NCBI GenBank assembly: GCA_003168315.1
Contig: PMSP01000151.1
Coordinates: 1-9,938, forward strand
Reading direction: 5' to 3'
DNA: 9,938 nucleotides
Source: Opitutaceae bacterium
Lineage (GTDB): Bacteria; Verrucomicrobiota; Verrucomicrobiia; Opitutales; Opitutaceae
Shown: piece after piece, positions 1 to 6,735 of the stretch
Layout of the letters: every line of letters begins with the position of its first letter
Numbering within the stretch: the stretch's first letter is position 1
The notes under the pieces: model-generated
Told to the model about the DNA's origin: nothing
Database searches by the model: none
The model's input: only the letters and a program-made list of their open reading frames with translations
Made by a program: the position numbers and the translations under genes

Positions 1-63
1 GATGTTTCCCTCCTCGTTGAAGGCAGCGACAACCACGGAAAAGACGCGAGGCGAGGGGCTCAT
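1..63 (-). CDS. Family 2 glycosyltransferase, N-terminal fragment (cut by window edge)
   Basis: Only the first 21 codons are present, starting at ATG 63-61 and running off the left edge. They read MSPSPR followed by VFSVVVAAFNEEGNI. The stretch VVVAAFNEEGNI is the classic first beta strand and nucleotide-binding start of GT2 (GT-A fold) enzymes such as dolichyl-phosphate mannosyltransferase-like and ArnC/GtrB-like transferases, which use a nucleotide sugar on the cytoplasmic face of the inner membrane. The ATG overlaps the stop of the preceding acyltransferase by 4 bp (ATGA, 60-63), and an AAGG lies six bases upstream of the start, so the start is well supported. It is the last visible gene of the minus-strand series. 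The acceptor and donor cannot be judged from 21 residues. The family call is fairly safe; any finer call would be a guess. Confidence 0.8.
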   Translation of the reverse strand, partial: MSPSPRVFSVVVAAFNEEGNI

Positions 64-506
64 CGGGCGCCTTGAATCCAGGAATCAACCTCGGAACGGA
101 TATCCCTGACGACCCGGGCGGGAACCCCGGCTACGAGGGAATACGGAGGAATGACCGTGTCCTCGAGCACGACCGCGCCGGCGCCGATCACGCAGTGGTC
201 GCCGATCTTCGCGCCCATCTGCACGACCGCGTTGGCGCCCACAAAGACGTTGTCGCCGACCTCGGTCGCCTTCTGGTCCACCTTGTCGTACCTTTTCTCC
301 GAAAGGCAGCGGCGCACCGTCGAATGGGAGAGGATCTGCGCCCCGCTGCTGATGTTGCAGCCTTTGCCGATCTTCAAGCCGCCAAGGCCGTCTATGAGCG
401 TGAACGCTCCGATCCATGTTCCTTCCCCGATCGTCGGGCTGCCCGCGATCCAGCAGTGAGGATTGTACGGATTCTGCGGCAGGGGCTGAGCTGCGGATTC
501 GGCCAT
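60..506 (-). CDS. Hexapeptide-repeat (left-handed beta-helix) O/N-acyltransferase
   Basis: The product is a 148-residue acyltransferase that probably moves an acetyl group from acetyl-CoA to a sugar or sugar nucleotide in the cytoplasm. Hexapeptide-type turns occur through most of the chain (IGEGTW near 26, IGKGCN near 46, VGDNVF near 83, IGDHCV near 101). It ends with the usual VIPPYSLVAGVPARVV (about 118-133), where such enzymes close the CoA site. Residues 62-80 break the repeat pattern and should form the loop that leaves the helix. H61, just before this loop, matches the catalytic His position of the galactoside/maltose acetyltransferase group. The start is ATG 506, 2 bp after the stop of the aminotransferase gene. 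The upstream bases are pyrimidine-rich with no Shine-Dalgarno, so translation is probably coupled. The aminotransferase neighbour suggests N-acetylation of an amino sugar, but O-acetylation is equally possible from sequence. Confidence 0.85.
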   Translation of the reverse strand: MAESAAQPLPQNPYNPHCWIAGSPTIGEGTWIGAFTLIDGLGGLKIGKGCNISSGAQILSHSTVRRCLSEKRYDKVDQKATEVGDNVFVGANAVVQMGAKIGDHCVIGAGAVVLEDTVIPPYSLVAGVPARVVRDIRSEVDSWIQGAR

Positions 507-508
507 GG

Positions 509-1648
509 TCAGGGGAGGGGAGCGTGCTTTCGCACCGAAGCGGACACGCGGTCGATATCAGCGTCGCCCATCTGGGTGTAAAGGGGTAAACACACGCACT
601 GGTCGCTCGCGCTCTCGCTTTCGGGGAAGGATTGCGCGCCGAAACGCTCGAGATAGCAGGCTTCCCTGTGGATCGACATGATCCCCCGGCGGGTGGCAAT
701 CCCCTCCTCCAGGAGGCGCTGCATGAATTGGTCACGGGTGCCGGCAGTCGCTCCGTTGAGGCGAATGAGGTAGGTCTGCTGATTCCACCGGCAGTCCGCG
801 GGCTCCGCAAAAATGCCCACCCCGGGGAATCCACCGAGCGCGGCATCGTAGCGCGCGGCGATCTCGCGGCGCCGGGAGATGATCCCATCCAGCCTGCGCA
901 GCTGGCCGAGTCCGATCGCCGCCTGGACATCGGTCAGGCGGTAGTTGTAGCCGACAACGGGATAATCCTCCGAGACGACCGTCTTCGATTGGTGCCTCTC
1001 GAGATCGTTGACCGACATCCCCTGCTGGCGCAGGATCCTGAGGCGCCGGGCGAGGTCCGGGTCGCCGGTCGTGATCATCCCGCCGTCGCCCGTGCTGATG
1101 ATCTTGCGCGGATGGAAGCTGAAGCAGACCATCGGCGAATAATCGTTGCCCCCTATGGGCTTCCCGAGAAAAGAGCTTCCGGTGGCGCATGCGGCGTCCT
1201 CGATGAGCATTAGGCCCTTCTGCGAGGCGAGCTCCGCGAGTCTCTTGAGATCGGCCGGGCGCCCTACCTGGTGGACCGCAATGATCGCTCGGGTGCGAGG
1301 GCCAATCGCCGCTGCGGCCTTGACGGGGCACATGTTGAGGGTCGCCGGATCGATGTCCGCAAAAACGGGGCGCGCGCCGCAATAGAGAATCGGGTTCGAC
1401 GTGGCTATGAAGCTGTGGGGGGTGACGATCACCTCGTCGCCCGGCCCGATCCCGGCGGCCACCAGGGCGAGGTGCAGGGCCGCCGTGCAATTGGCGACGG
1501 CGACCGCATGTGCCGCACCGACGCGGCTGGCAAACGCATTCTCGAACTCCGCGACGCGGGGACCCTGCGTGATCCAGCCGCTGCGGATCGTTTCAGCCAC
1601 GAGGGCGATCTCATCGTCGCCCATCTCAGGCTTGGCGAGGGGTATCAC
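509..1648 (-). CDS. DegT/DnrJ/EryC1/StrS-family PLP sugar aminotransferase (ArnB/PseC/LegC-like)
   Basis: This fold-type I PLP enzyme transfers an amino group, normally from glutamate, to a keto-sugar nucleotide. The frame is open upstream to a TTG at 1687 (392 residues). I prefer GTG at 1648: it makes the protein begin VIPLAKPEMGDDE, the usual family N-terminus, gives a 4-bp GTGA overlap with the upstream stop, and has GGGA six bases before it. That gives 379 residues, a typical length. In this numbering the visible motifs are SGWITQGPRVAEFE (about 23-36), NCTAALHLAL near 53-62, IEDAA with the PLP-ring Asp near 151, and SFHPRKIISTGDGG with the Schiff-base Lys near 182. The GYNYRLTDVQAAIGLGQL motif follows. 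The SGWITQGP element resembles C4-aminotransferases (ArnB, PseC, LegC) more than the C3 enzyme WbpE. Its partner is probably the dehydratase gene immediately upstream. Substrate is inferred only. Confidence 0.9.
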   Translation of the reverse strand: MIPLAKPEMGDDEIALVAETIRSGWITQGPRVAEFENAFASRVGAAHAVAVANCTAALHLALVAAGIGPGDEVIVTPHSFIATSNPILYCGARPVFADIDPATLNMCPVKAAAAIGPRTRAIIAVHQVGRPADLKRLAELASQKGLMLIEDAACATGSSFLGKPIGGNDYSPMVCFSFHPRKIISTGDGGMITTGDPDLARRLRILRQQGMSVNDLERHQSKTVVSEDYPVVGYNYRLTDVQAAIGLGQLRRLDGIISRRREIAARYDAALGGFPGVGIFAEPADCRWNQQTYLIRLNGATAGTRDQFMQRLLEEGIATRRGIMSIHREACYLERFGAQSFPESESASDQCVCLPLYTQMGDADIDRVSASVRKHAPLP

Positions 1649-2661
1649 GGCGTTTCCCAATTTCGCGTCTGCATTCGGGCCAGGCAATCAGGCTGGGCCG
1701 AAAAAAGCTTTCTGTAAGCCTCGACTGTCTGCGCGAGTCCGACGTCCAGCGAAATTTGCGGTCTGAACGACGTCGCGTCGGACAACTTGCTCGAATCAAC
1801 CTTGAGGCGCGGCACGTCGCCGGGCCGCTTGTCCTCAAAGAGGGGTTTGAGATCCGGCCTCCCGACTGCCGCGAGCACGAGGCGCGCAAGATCGAGGATG
1901 CTTGTCTCCTCGCCGTACCCCAGGTTCACAATATCCCCAACAAGTGCGTCGCACTCGGCAATGGCGACAAGGCCATTGGCGCAATCCTTTACATGGAGAA
2001 AATCCCGCGTATTTAGCCCGTTGCCGAATATGACCGGCGGCTCGCCGGCAAGCGCACGGAGAATGAACCGCGGAATGACCTCGCCCGAATCCCCTTCGAA
2101 ATGAGCCCTTGAGCCATAGGTGTTAAAGGGCCTGACACGGACCACGGGCAATCCAAAGCAGCCATGAAAAGCCGCCGAATAATGCTCCCCCGCAAGCTTC
2201 GCCGCGCCGTAGACGGTGGTTGGCCAGGTTGCATCGCGCTCCGTCAGCGGGAAGTTGACGGCGGCTCCATATACCTCGCTCGTAGACACATAGATGAAAC
2301 GCCCCACTCCAGCTTGCCTTGCGGCCACGAGCATTTCGAGCGTTCCCAGAGCGTTCACTTGGTGGTTCTCCACCGGGTCGTGCAGCGAGTGGCGCACACC
2401 GAGGCAGGCCAAATGGAAAATGGCATCAAGACCGCTGCCGACCGCTTTCCGGCATGTTTCCGCGTCGGTGACGTCCCCCTCTAACACGGTCAGACGGCCC
2501 GTATGCTTGGCATCGGCCAGGTTTGCGCGTCTCCCATTCCTAAAGTTATCGAGGACAGTGACGTTGGATCCGGAGGCCACGAGGAAGTCGACCAGGTGCG
2601 AGCCGATGAACCCGGCTCCGCCGGTTACCAGCACGCGTGCATTGGGACGGGCGATCTTCAT
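1645..2661 (-). CDS. NAD-dependent sugar-nucleotide epimerase/dehydratase (extended SDR)
   Basis: The product is a 338-residue extended short-chain dehydrogenase acting on a nucleotide sugar. The Rossmann motif GGAGFIG is at 14-20 with Asp38 at the end of the second strand, which suggests NAD. The active site is visible as STSEVYG (126-132) and Y151-x3-K155. RPFNTYGSR and later TRDFLHVKDCANG are the substrate-side motifs of this family. True RmlB dehydratases carry Thr-Asp-Glu at the STSE position. Here Asp is Ser while Glu129 is kept, as I recall for LegB-type 4,6-dehydratases and for the ArnA/UDP-xylose-synthase decarboxylases. With an ArnB/LegC-like aminotransferase directly downstream, a 4,6-dehydratase role is my preferred reading; a 4-epimerase is the alternative. 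The start ATG 2661 overlaps the upstream stop by 4 bp (ATGA) and no Shine-Dalgarno is visible, so translation is probably coupled. Confidence 0.9.
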   Translation of the reverse strand: MKIARPNARVLVTGGAGFIGSHLVDFLVASGSNVTVLDNFRNGRRANLADAKHTGRLTVLEGDVTDAETCRKAVGSGLDAIFHLACLGVRHSLHDPVENHQVNALGTLEMLVAARQAGVGRFIYVSTSEVYGAAVNFPLTERDATWPTTVYGAAKLAGEHYSAAFHGCFGLPVVRVRPFNTYGSRAHFEGDSGEVIPRFILRALAGEPPVIFGNGLNTRDFLHVKDCANGLVAIAECDALVGDIVNLGYGEETSILDLARLVLAAVGRPDLKPLFEDKRPGDVPRLKVDSSKLSDATSFRPQISLDVGLAQTVEAYRKLFSAQPDCLARMQTRNWETP

Positions 2662-5192
2662 TGGCTGGGAAGACTAAGGGGGCGCCGGCGTGCTGCCCAT
2701 GAAAAATAGCCGGCTGCGCATCGCCGGACGGCGAAAAATGCCAGGCCGGCCCAGGTCGCCCAGGTGACCCAGTAAAAGACGAGAAGGAGCGGCGGGGGAC
2801 GGTAAAACAGCCTGACTTCACTTTCACCCGCGGCGACCGGCACGATAATGAGGCCGTTCAGAGAAGGGCGCACCTGCGCCGGGTTCCCATTGACGGTGGC
2901 GGCCCATCCCGGCGTGTAGTGCCTGAAGGATTCATACAACCCTGCGGATGGGGATCGGACCTCCGCCACATAGGGCGAGAGCGACTTCAACCGGATCGGG
3001 AGGTCCTTAGGATCATAGCGGATGAAGTCGTAGCGTCCAAAATTGGCGTAACGCGACATTTTGACGCCGGGGTCCTGGTTGATGAACGCAAGGCTCAGCT
3101 CCACGGGGACCTTCGAGGTGGTCGAGAGCGGGATGGCGCGTGAGCTCGAATGGGTCGAACCGAATGCATACATGCCTCCCGAGCTTGGAAGGATGTATTC
3201 CCGGTAAAATCCGGTCCCGGTGATCTGGAGGATTCCGTGCCAGTCGGCTGACGCAACATCCAGCGCCAGGAGGTAGTGCTCGCCCGGCAGCAGCAGCAGT
3301 TTGGGCTTCAGGTAGACCCATAGCGTCTCCCCGGCAGGGCTCGATCCCTCCATGACATTGGGCAGCTGGCTCCTCGATTCCTTTGTTTTGAAGTCCTGGC
3401 CCGGGGCCACTGCGCCCACATTTGTAGCGATGTACGACAGCTGCTTCGGCCCAAGTATCCGCTGCTCCATCTCGTAATCGACGACGCCTTCCGAATAGAA
3501 CCTGTTTTCGCCCGCGAGAAGCCCCAGGGAGAATCGGGCTGTCAGCATCGTCTCGGGCCTGAGGGCATCCTCGGAGACCGCCTTGGTATTTGCGATGGAG
3601 AAGCCCCGTTGCCGGAAGGGCAGCATCTCCCGGGCGCTCCAGGCGACTGCCATCAGCAGTCCAAGCACGGCCCAGCCTCTTCTGGGTGCGCCTGCTAGAA
3701 CGGTCCCCGCCAGGACCACCGAGCACGCGGCAAGGATGGGATAGAGCCTCTGCATGGGGACCGCATTCGTGACGTCGACGATCGCCTGGGGCACGGCGTT
3801 CCAGAGCATCGAGGTTATTCCAGGCACCGGCAGCGCGAGGCAGGCGACTAAGAAGCAGACGACGGCCAGCGCCCGGGCCGCTCCCGGACAGCTCGCCCAT
3901 GCAAACGCCGCGCAGGCAAGGAGCAGAAGCCAAAGGCTCCAGCCGAGCTGCAGGTCCGATGGGAGGCTGGCGAATGTCGAAACCGGTTCCAACGAGGCGG
4001 GAAACGCGTTTCGGACAACCTCAAGAAGCACCGATTTAAGCGTATGGACCGAGTCGGGCACCGCCAGGATATGGAGGGAAACAAAGACGTAGCCGCAAAG
4101 CCCGAGGAAGAGGGCCGCAGCCCCCGCGAGCCTCGCCAGTTCCCGCGAGTTCCAGCCGCGTCCTGATAGCCAGCGGTAGGTGAGGGCCAGCGCCGCCGAG
4201 GCTGTCACCCAAAAGCCGATGGGTGGGTGGGCGAGCCAGCAGCCCGCGCAACCGGAGCCCACAAGAGCCCATCCGATGAATCCATCACGAACGAAGACAA
4301 GCACGACGCCCACAAAGACCAAGGGGAGGTACGGCAGCGCCATCGTGGACATGAAGAGCTGGCCCGTGTACGGAAGGCCGATGACCGCGGGGCACCAGAG
4401 GTAGAGAAGTGCAAGAAGCAGGGCCTCGAGCCGCTTCGCTGGCATTATGGCCCTCAGGCAGATGTACGCCGAGAGGACCGCGCCGACGCCGCTCAGGACG
4501 ATCGCAAGATTGAGAAGCAGGTACGCGCTTAGGTGGCGCCCCGTGAGAAAATCAAGGGCCAGCGTGAGGTGCTGGAGGTAGGGCGCGACTCGAAGGGGGG
4601 TCACCGTGCCTATCGCGGCGTACCGGGTCTGCCCCGCGAACACAGGACCCAGTCCCATTCTCCACTGCTGCAGGTGGTCCGCGACCACGATGGTGTACCA
4701 TTTGGCGTCGGTCCCCCCGACGATGCCGTCGTGGAGGAAGGGAAAGGTCGCGAAGAGTCCGGCGGCACCGGCTACGCCGAGGCGCAAAGCCTCGGCCGAA
4801 AGCTGGAAGAGGCCGGTATGGGGCCGCCGTCCGCCTCCCGCAATGTCGCCCTCAGTCCATGCCATGCCCCTCGCCAATGGCGTTCCGTCGCGGAATAGGG
4901 CGGGCAGCCAGAAGAGGGCGGCCCAGACCGGCACGAACCAGGCCACCGACCATGGCAAATGCCAGAGCATCTTCGCCCCGAGCAGCACGTCGAACGCGGT
5001 TATAACGGCAACGACCCGCGGAAACTGGCGATACATCCCGCCCAGAAACACCCAGATGACCACTCCCGACGCCGCCAAGGAGAGCGGAGGGCTCCCGGCG
5101 AGGGATGACGCCAGGACTAGGGAGATCCCAAGGGCGAAGGCCCGCCAGGCGAGCCAGCCGGCGGCCCCGCGTTTATCCAGAACGTGGGCCAT
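2658..5192 (-). CDS. Large polytopic membrane protein with YfhO-like C-terminal domain (putative GT-C-like glycosyltransferase)
   Basis: This is an 844-residue inner-membrane protein. About fourteen hydrophobic segments lie between residues 13 and 520 (for example 13-33, 58-75, 81-98, 221-245, 285-320, 353-375, 440-457 and 484-518). A mostly soluble domain of about 280 residues follows (roughly 521-800), and one last helix lies near 801-822 with a basic tail. The soluble domain ends with YTPGWAATVNGNPAQ (759-773), then NGLIIVPVAAGE (779-790) and VRLFYRPP. This pattern is typical of the YfhO/'PTPS-related' membrane proteins, a poorly characterised group with GT-C-like architecture that includes proposed lipid-linked-sugar transferases. 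TDAKWYT (161-167), in the loop after the helix at 137-153, could hold an acidic active-site residue, but this is inference. It is separated from the preceding gene by 41 bp and overlaps the next by 4 bp. No close named homologue is recognised and the substrate is unknown. Confidence 0.75.
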   Translation of the reverse strand: MAHVLDKRGAAGWLAWRAFALGISLVLASSLAGSPPLSLAASGVVIWVFLGGMYRQFPRVVAVITAFDVLLGAKMLWHLPWSVAWFVPVWAALFWLPALFRDGTPLARGMAWTEGDIAGGGRRPHTGLFQLSAEALRLGVAGAAGLFATFPFLHDGIVGGTDAKWYTIVVADHLQQWRMGLGPVFAGQTRYAAIGTVTPLRVAPYLQHLTLALDFLTGRHLSAYLLLNLAIVLSGVGAVLSAYICLRAIMPAKRLEALLLALLYLWCPAVIGLPYTGQLFMSTMALPYLPLVFVGVVLVFVRDGFIGWALVGSGCAGCWLAHPPIGFWVTASAALALTYRWLSGRGWNSRELARLAGAAALFLGLCGYVFVSLHILAVPDSVHTLKSVLLEVVRNAFPASLEPVSTFASLPSDLQLGWSLWLLLLACAAFAWASCPGAARALAVVCFLVACLALPVPGITSMLWNAVPQAIVDVTNAVPMQRLYPILAACSVVLAGTVLAGAPRRGWAVLGLLMAVAWSAREMLPFRQRGFSIANTKAVSEDALRPETMLTARFSLGLLAGENRFYSEGVVDYEMEQRILGPKQLSYIATNVGAVAPGQDFKTKESRSQLPNVMEGSSPAGETLWVYLKPKLLLLPGEHYLLALDVASADWHGILQITGTGFYREYILPSSGGMYAFGSTHSSSRAIPLSTTSKVPVELSLAFINQDPGVKMSRYANFGRYDFIRYDPKDLPIRLKSLSPYVAEVRSPSAGLYESFRHYTPGWAATVNGNPAQVRPSLNGLIIVPVAAGESEVRLFYRPPPLLLVFYWVTWATWAGLAFFAVRRCAAGYFSWAARRRPLSLPSQ

Positions 5193-5233
5193 TACCAGTC
5201 TCTGGAAACGAGGGTCATTCCCGAGGGGCGCCC

Positions 5234-5731
5234 TTATTTCCCGGCTTTGCGGCGAAGCGGCCGGGCGGGGTTGCCCGCGACCACGCTGCCGTCCTGCACG
5301 TTCCGCGTGACGACACTTCCCGCGCCTACGAATGCGCCTTCGCCGATGGTGACTCCCCCGAGAATGGTGGCCCCGGTCCCTATGGTGGCGCCTTTCTTCA
5401 CGAGCGTCCTCTCAACGATCCAGTCCTCGTCGGTCTGAAGGGAACCGTCGGCGCGGGTCGCGCGGGGCACCTTGTCATTGATAAAAGAGACATTGTGGCC
5501 GATGAAGACGCCATCCTCGATGTCCACTCCTTCGCATACGAAACTGTGGCTCGAAATCTTGCAGTTCTTCCCGATGCGGGCGTTCCGCTGGATCTCAACG
5601 AAGCTTCCGATCTTCGTGTTGTCGCCTATCTCGCACCCATAGGCGTTCACAAAGTTGAAGAAGCGAACGTTGGCGCCGACCCTGACGTTCACGAGCGACC
5701 GGCGGGGTGTGTCCTCGTTGATTATTTCCAT
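5234..5731 (-). CDS. WbpD/WlbB-type hexapeptide N-acyltransferase
   Basis: The product is a 165-residue left-handed beta-helix acyltransferase. Hexapeptide turns occur throughout (VGANVR, IGDNTK, IGKNCK, IEDGVF, IGTGAT, IGEGAF). The motif SSHSFVCEGVDIEDGVFIGH (60-79) and then FINDKVPRA (83-91) is characteristic of sugar-nucleotide N-acetyltransferases such as WbpD/WlbB, which acetylate the 3-amino group of UDP-2-acetamido-3-amino-glucuronate. The Asn of FINDK (about 85) corresponds, as I recall, to the Asn proposed as functionally important in WlbB. It closes with VVAGNPARPL near the C-terminus. It is a little shorter than many WbpD proteins. The start at 5731 lies 10 bp inside the end of the oxidoreductase gene, and an AAGG sits six bases before it. 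The paired upstream Gfo/Idh/MocA gene fits a 3-acylamino sugar pathway, but the acyl donor and exact sugar cannot be read from sequence. Confidence 0.88.
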   Translation of the reverse strand: MEIINEDTPRRSLVNVRVGANVRFFNFVNAYGCEIGDNTKIGSFVEIQRNARIGKNCKISSHSFVCEGVDIEDGVFIGHNVSFINDKVPRATRADGSLQTDEDWIVERTLVKKGATIGTGATILGGVTIGEGAFVGAGSVVTRNVQDGSVVAGNPARPLRRKAGK

Positions 5732-6735
5732 GAAAGCCTTATTTCGGAGCCGCCGCTGGCGAGCGAGCGCTGCGCCGCATCGAGAATCTTCACCGCGTCG
5801 GCCCCGAACCGGCCGTCGGAGAGGGGAGCCTTCCCGTCGCGTATGGCCGCAACGAAGTCCGAGGCAAGGTTGGCGAGGGCCTCCTTGGGCTCTATCTTCG
5901 GCGAATAGACGTCGCCCGCCCGGTATTCGAACATCAGGCGGTTTCGCTCGTCGTCCGTTCGCGCCAGGACGCCCGAGTCGTAGATCTTTACGGGTTCGTT
6001 GGGATTCAGGTCATCGTAGACGATCATCTTCTTGTCGCCCCCGATTAACATGTGCCGGATCTTCACGGGCGACACCCACGAGCAGTTGATATGAACAAAC
6101 AGGCCGGAAGGATAGCGGAGCGTGAGTATGCCTATGCTTGCAAGGGGCCCTGGAGGGTAGGCGCAGCCCATTGCCTGAACCCTATGCGGGCGCTCGGTCG
6201 TGAAGAAGTTGACAATCGAGACATCGTGCACCGCGAGGTCCCAGAGGACGTCCACGTCGTGCTGGAACAGCCCCAGGTTGATGCGGGTGGAGTCGATGTA
6301 GATCAGCCGCCCCAGGTCGCCGGACTCGATCAAGGAGCGAATGCGCTGAATGGCAGGGTGATAGACGAACGTGTGGTCGGTCATGAGCACCCGGTGGCCT
6401 GTGCTGGCCGCGGCGATCAGCTCATCCGCATCCGAGCAGCGGGTCGCAAGGGGTTTTTCCACGAGGACGTGCTTGCCGGCCTTCAGGGCGGCGAGGGCCA
6501 GCGTATGGTGGGTCGCGACCGGCGTGGCCAGCGCGACGGCGTCAATTTCAGGATCCGCAAGGACGGCCGCAAAGCTGCCGACGGTCTGAACGCCGGGATT
6601 CTCGCGCTTTCCCCTTTTCAAGCGTTCGCTGTCCTCGTCGCAGACCACCACCCGCCCGAAGCTTCCTTCCTGGAGAAAATTGCGGGCGAGCTTGGGGCCC
6701 CAGTATCCGTATCCGACAATGGCGATTCCTTTCAT
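5722..6735 (-). CDS. Gfo/Idh/MocA-family NAD(P)-dependent sugar oxidoreductase
   Basis: The product is a 337-residue cytoplasmic oxidoreductase that oxidises or reduces a hydroxyl/keto group on a sugar or sugar nucleotide. The frame stays open 54 codons further upstream, but the protein clearly begins at MKGIAIVGYGYWG (ATG 6735), which also gives a 4-bp ATGA overlap with the stop of the SDR gene. The upstream extension is the antisense-like, Arg-rich type seen in GC-rich shadows. The Rossmann motif is GYGYWG (8-13), the hallmark EKP is at 93-95 with Lys94 as the expected catalytic residue, and WDLAVHD (165-171) supplies the Asp/His pair in the second domain. WbpB/WlbA enzymes of the diacetamido-glucuronate pathway normally start with a different GAAGYIAP-like motif, so this belongs to another subgroup, common in polysaccharide clusters, whose chemistry I cannot specify. 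The adjacent WbpD-like gene suggests a shared sugar. Confidence 0.88.
   Translation of the reverse strand: MKGIAIVGYGYWGPKLARNFLQEGSFGRVVVCDEDSERLKRGKRENPGVQTVGSFAAVLADPEIDAVALATPVATHHTLALAALKAGKHVLVEKPLATRCSDADELIAAASTGHRVLMTDHTFVYHPAIQRIRSLIESGDLGRLIYIDSTRINLGLFQHDVDVLWDLAVHDVSIVNFFTTERPHRVQAMGCAYPPGPLASIGILTLRYPSGLFVHINCSWVSPVKIRHMLIGGDKKMIVYDDLNPNEPVKIYDSGVLARTDDERNRLMFEYRAGDVYSPKIEPKEALANLASDFVAAIRDGKAPLSDGRFGADAVKILDAAQRSLASGGSEIRLSWK

Noticed and set aside
5193..5233. Internal promoter or terminator in the 41-bp gap between the WbpD-like and membrane protein genes
   Set aside because: I see no -10/-35 pair and no stable hairpin with a T-tract; the gap is short enough for read-through.
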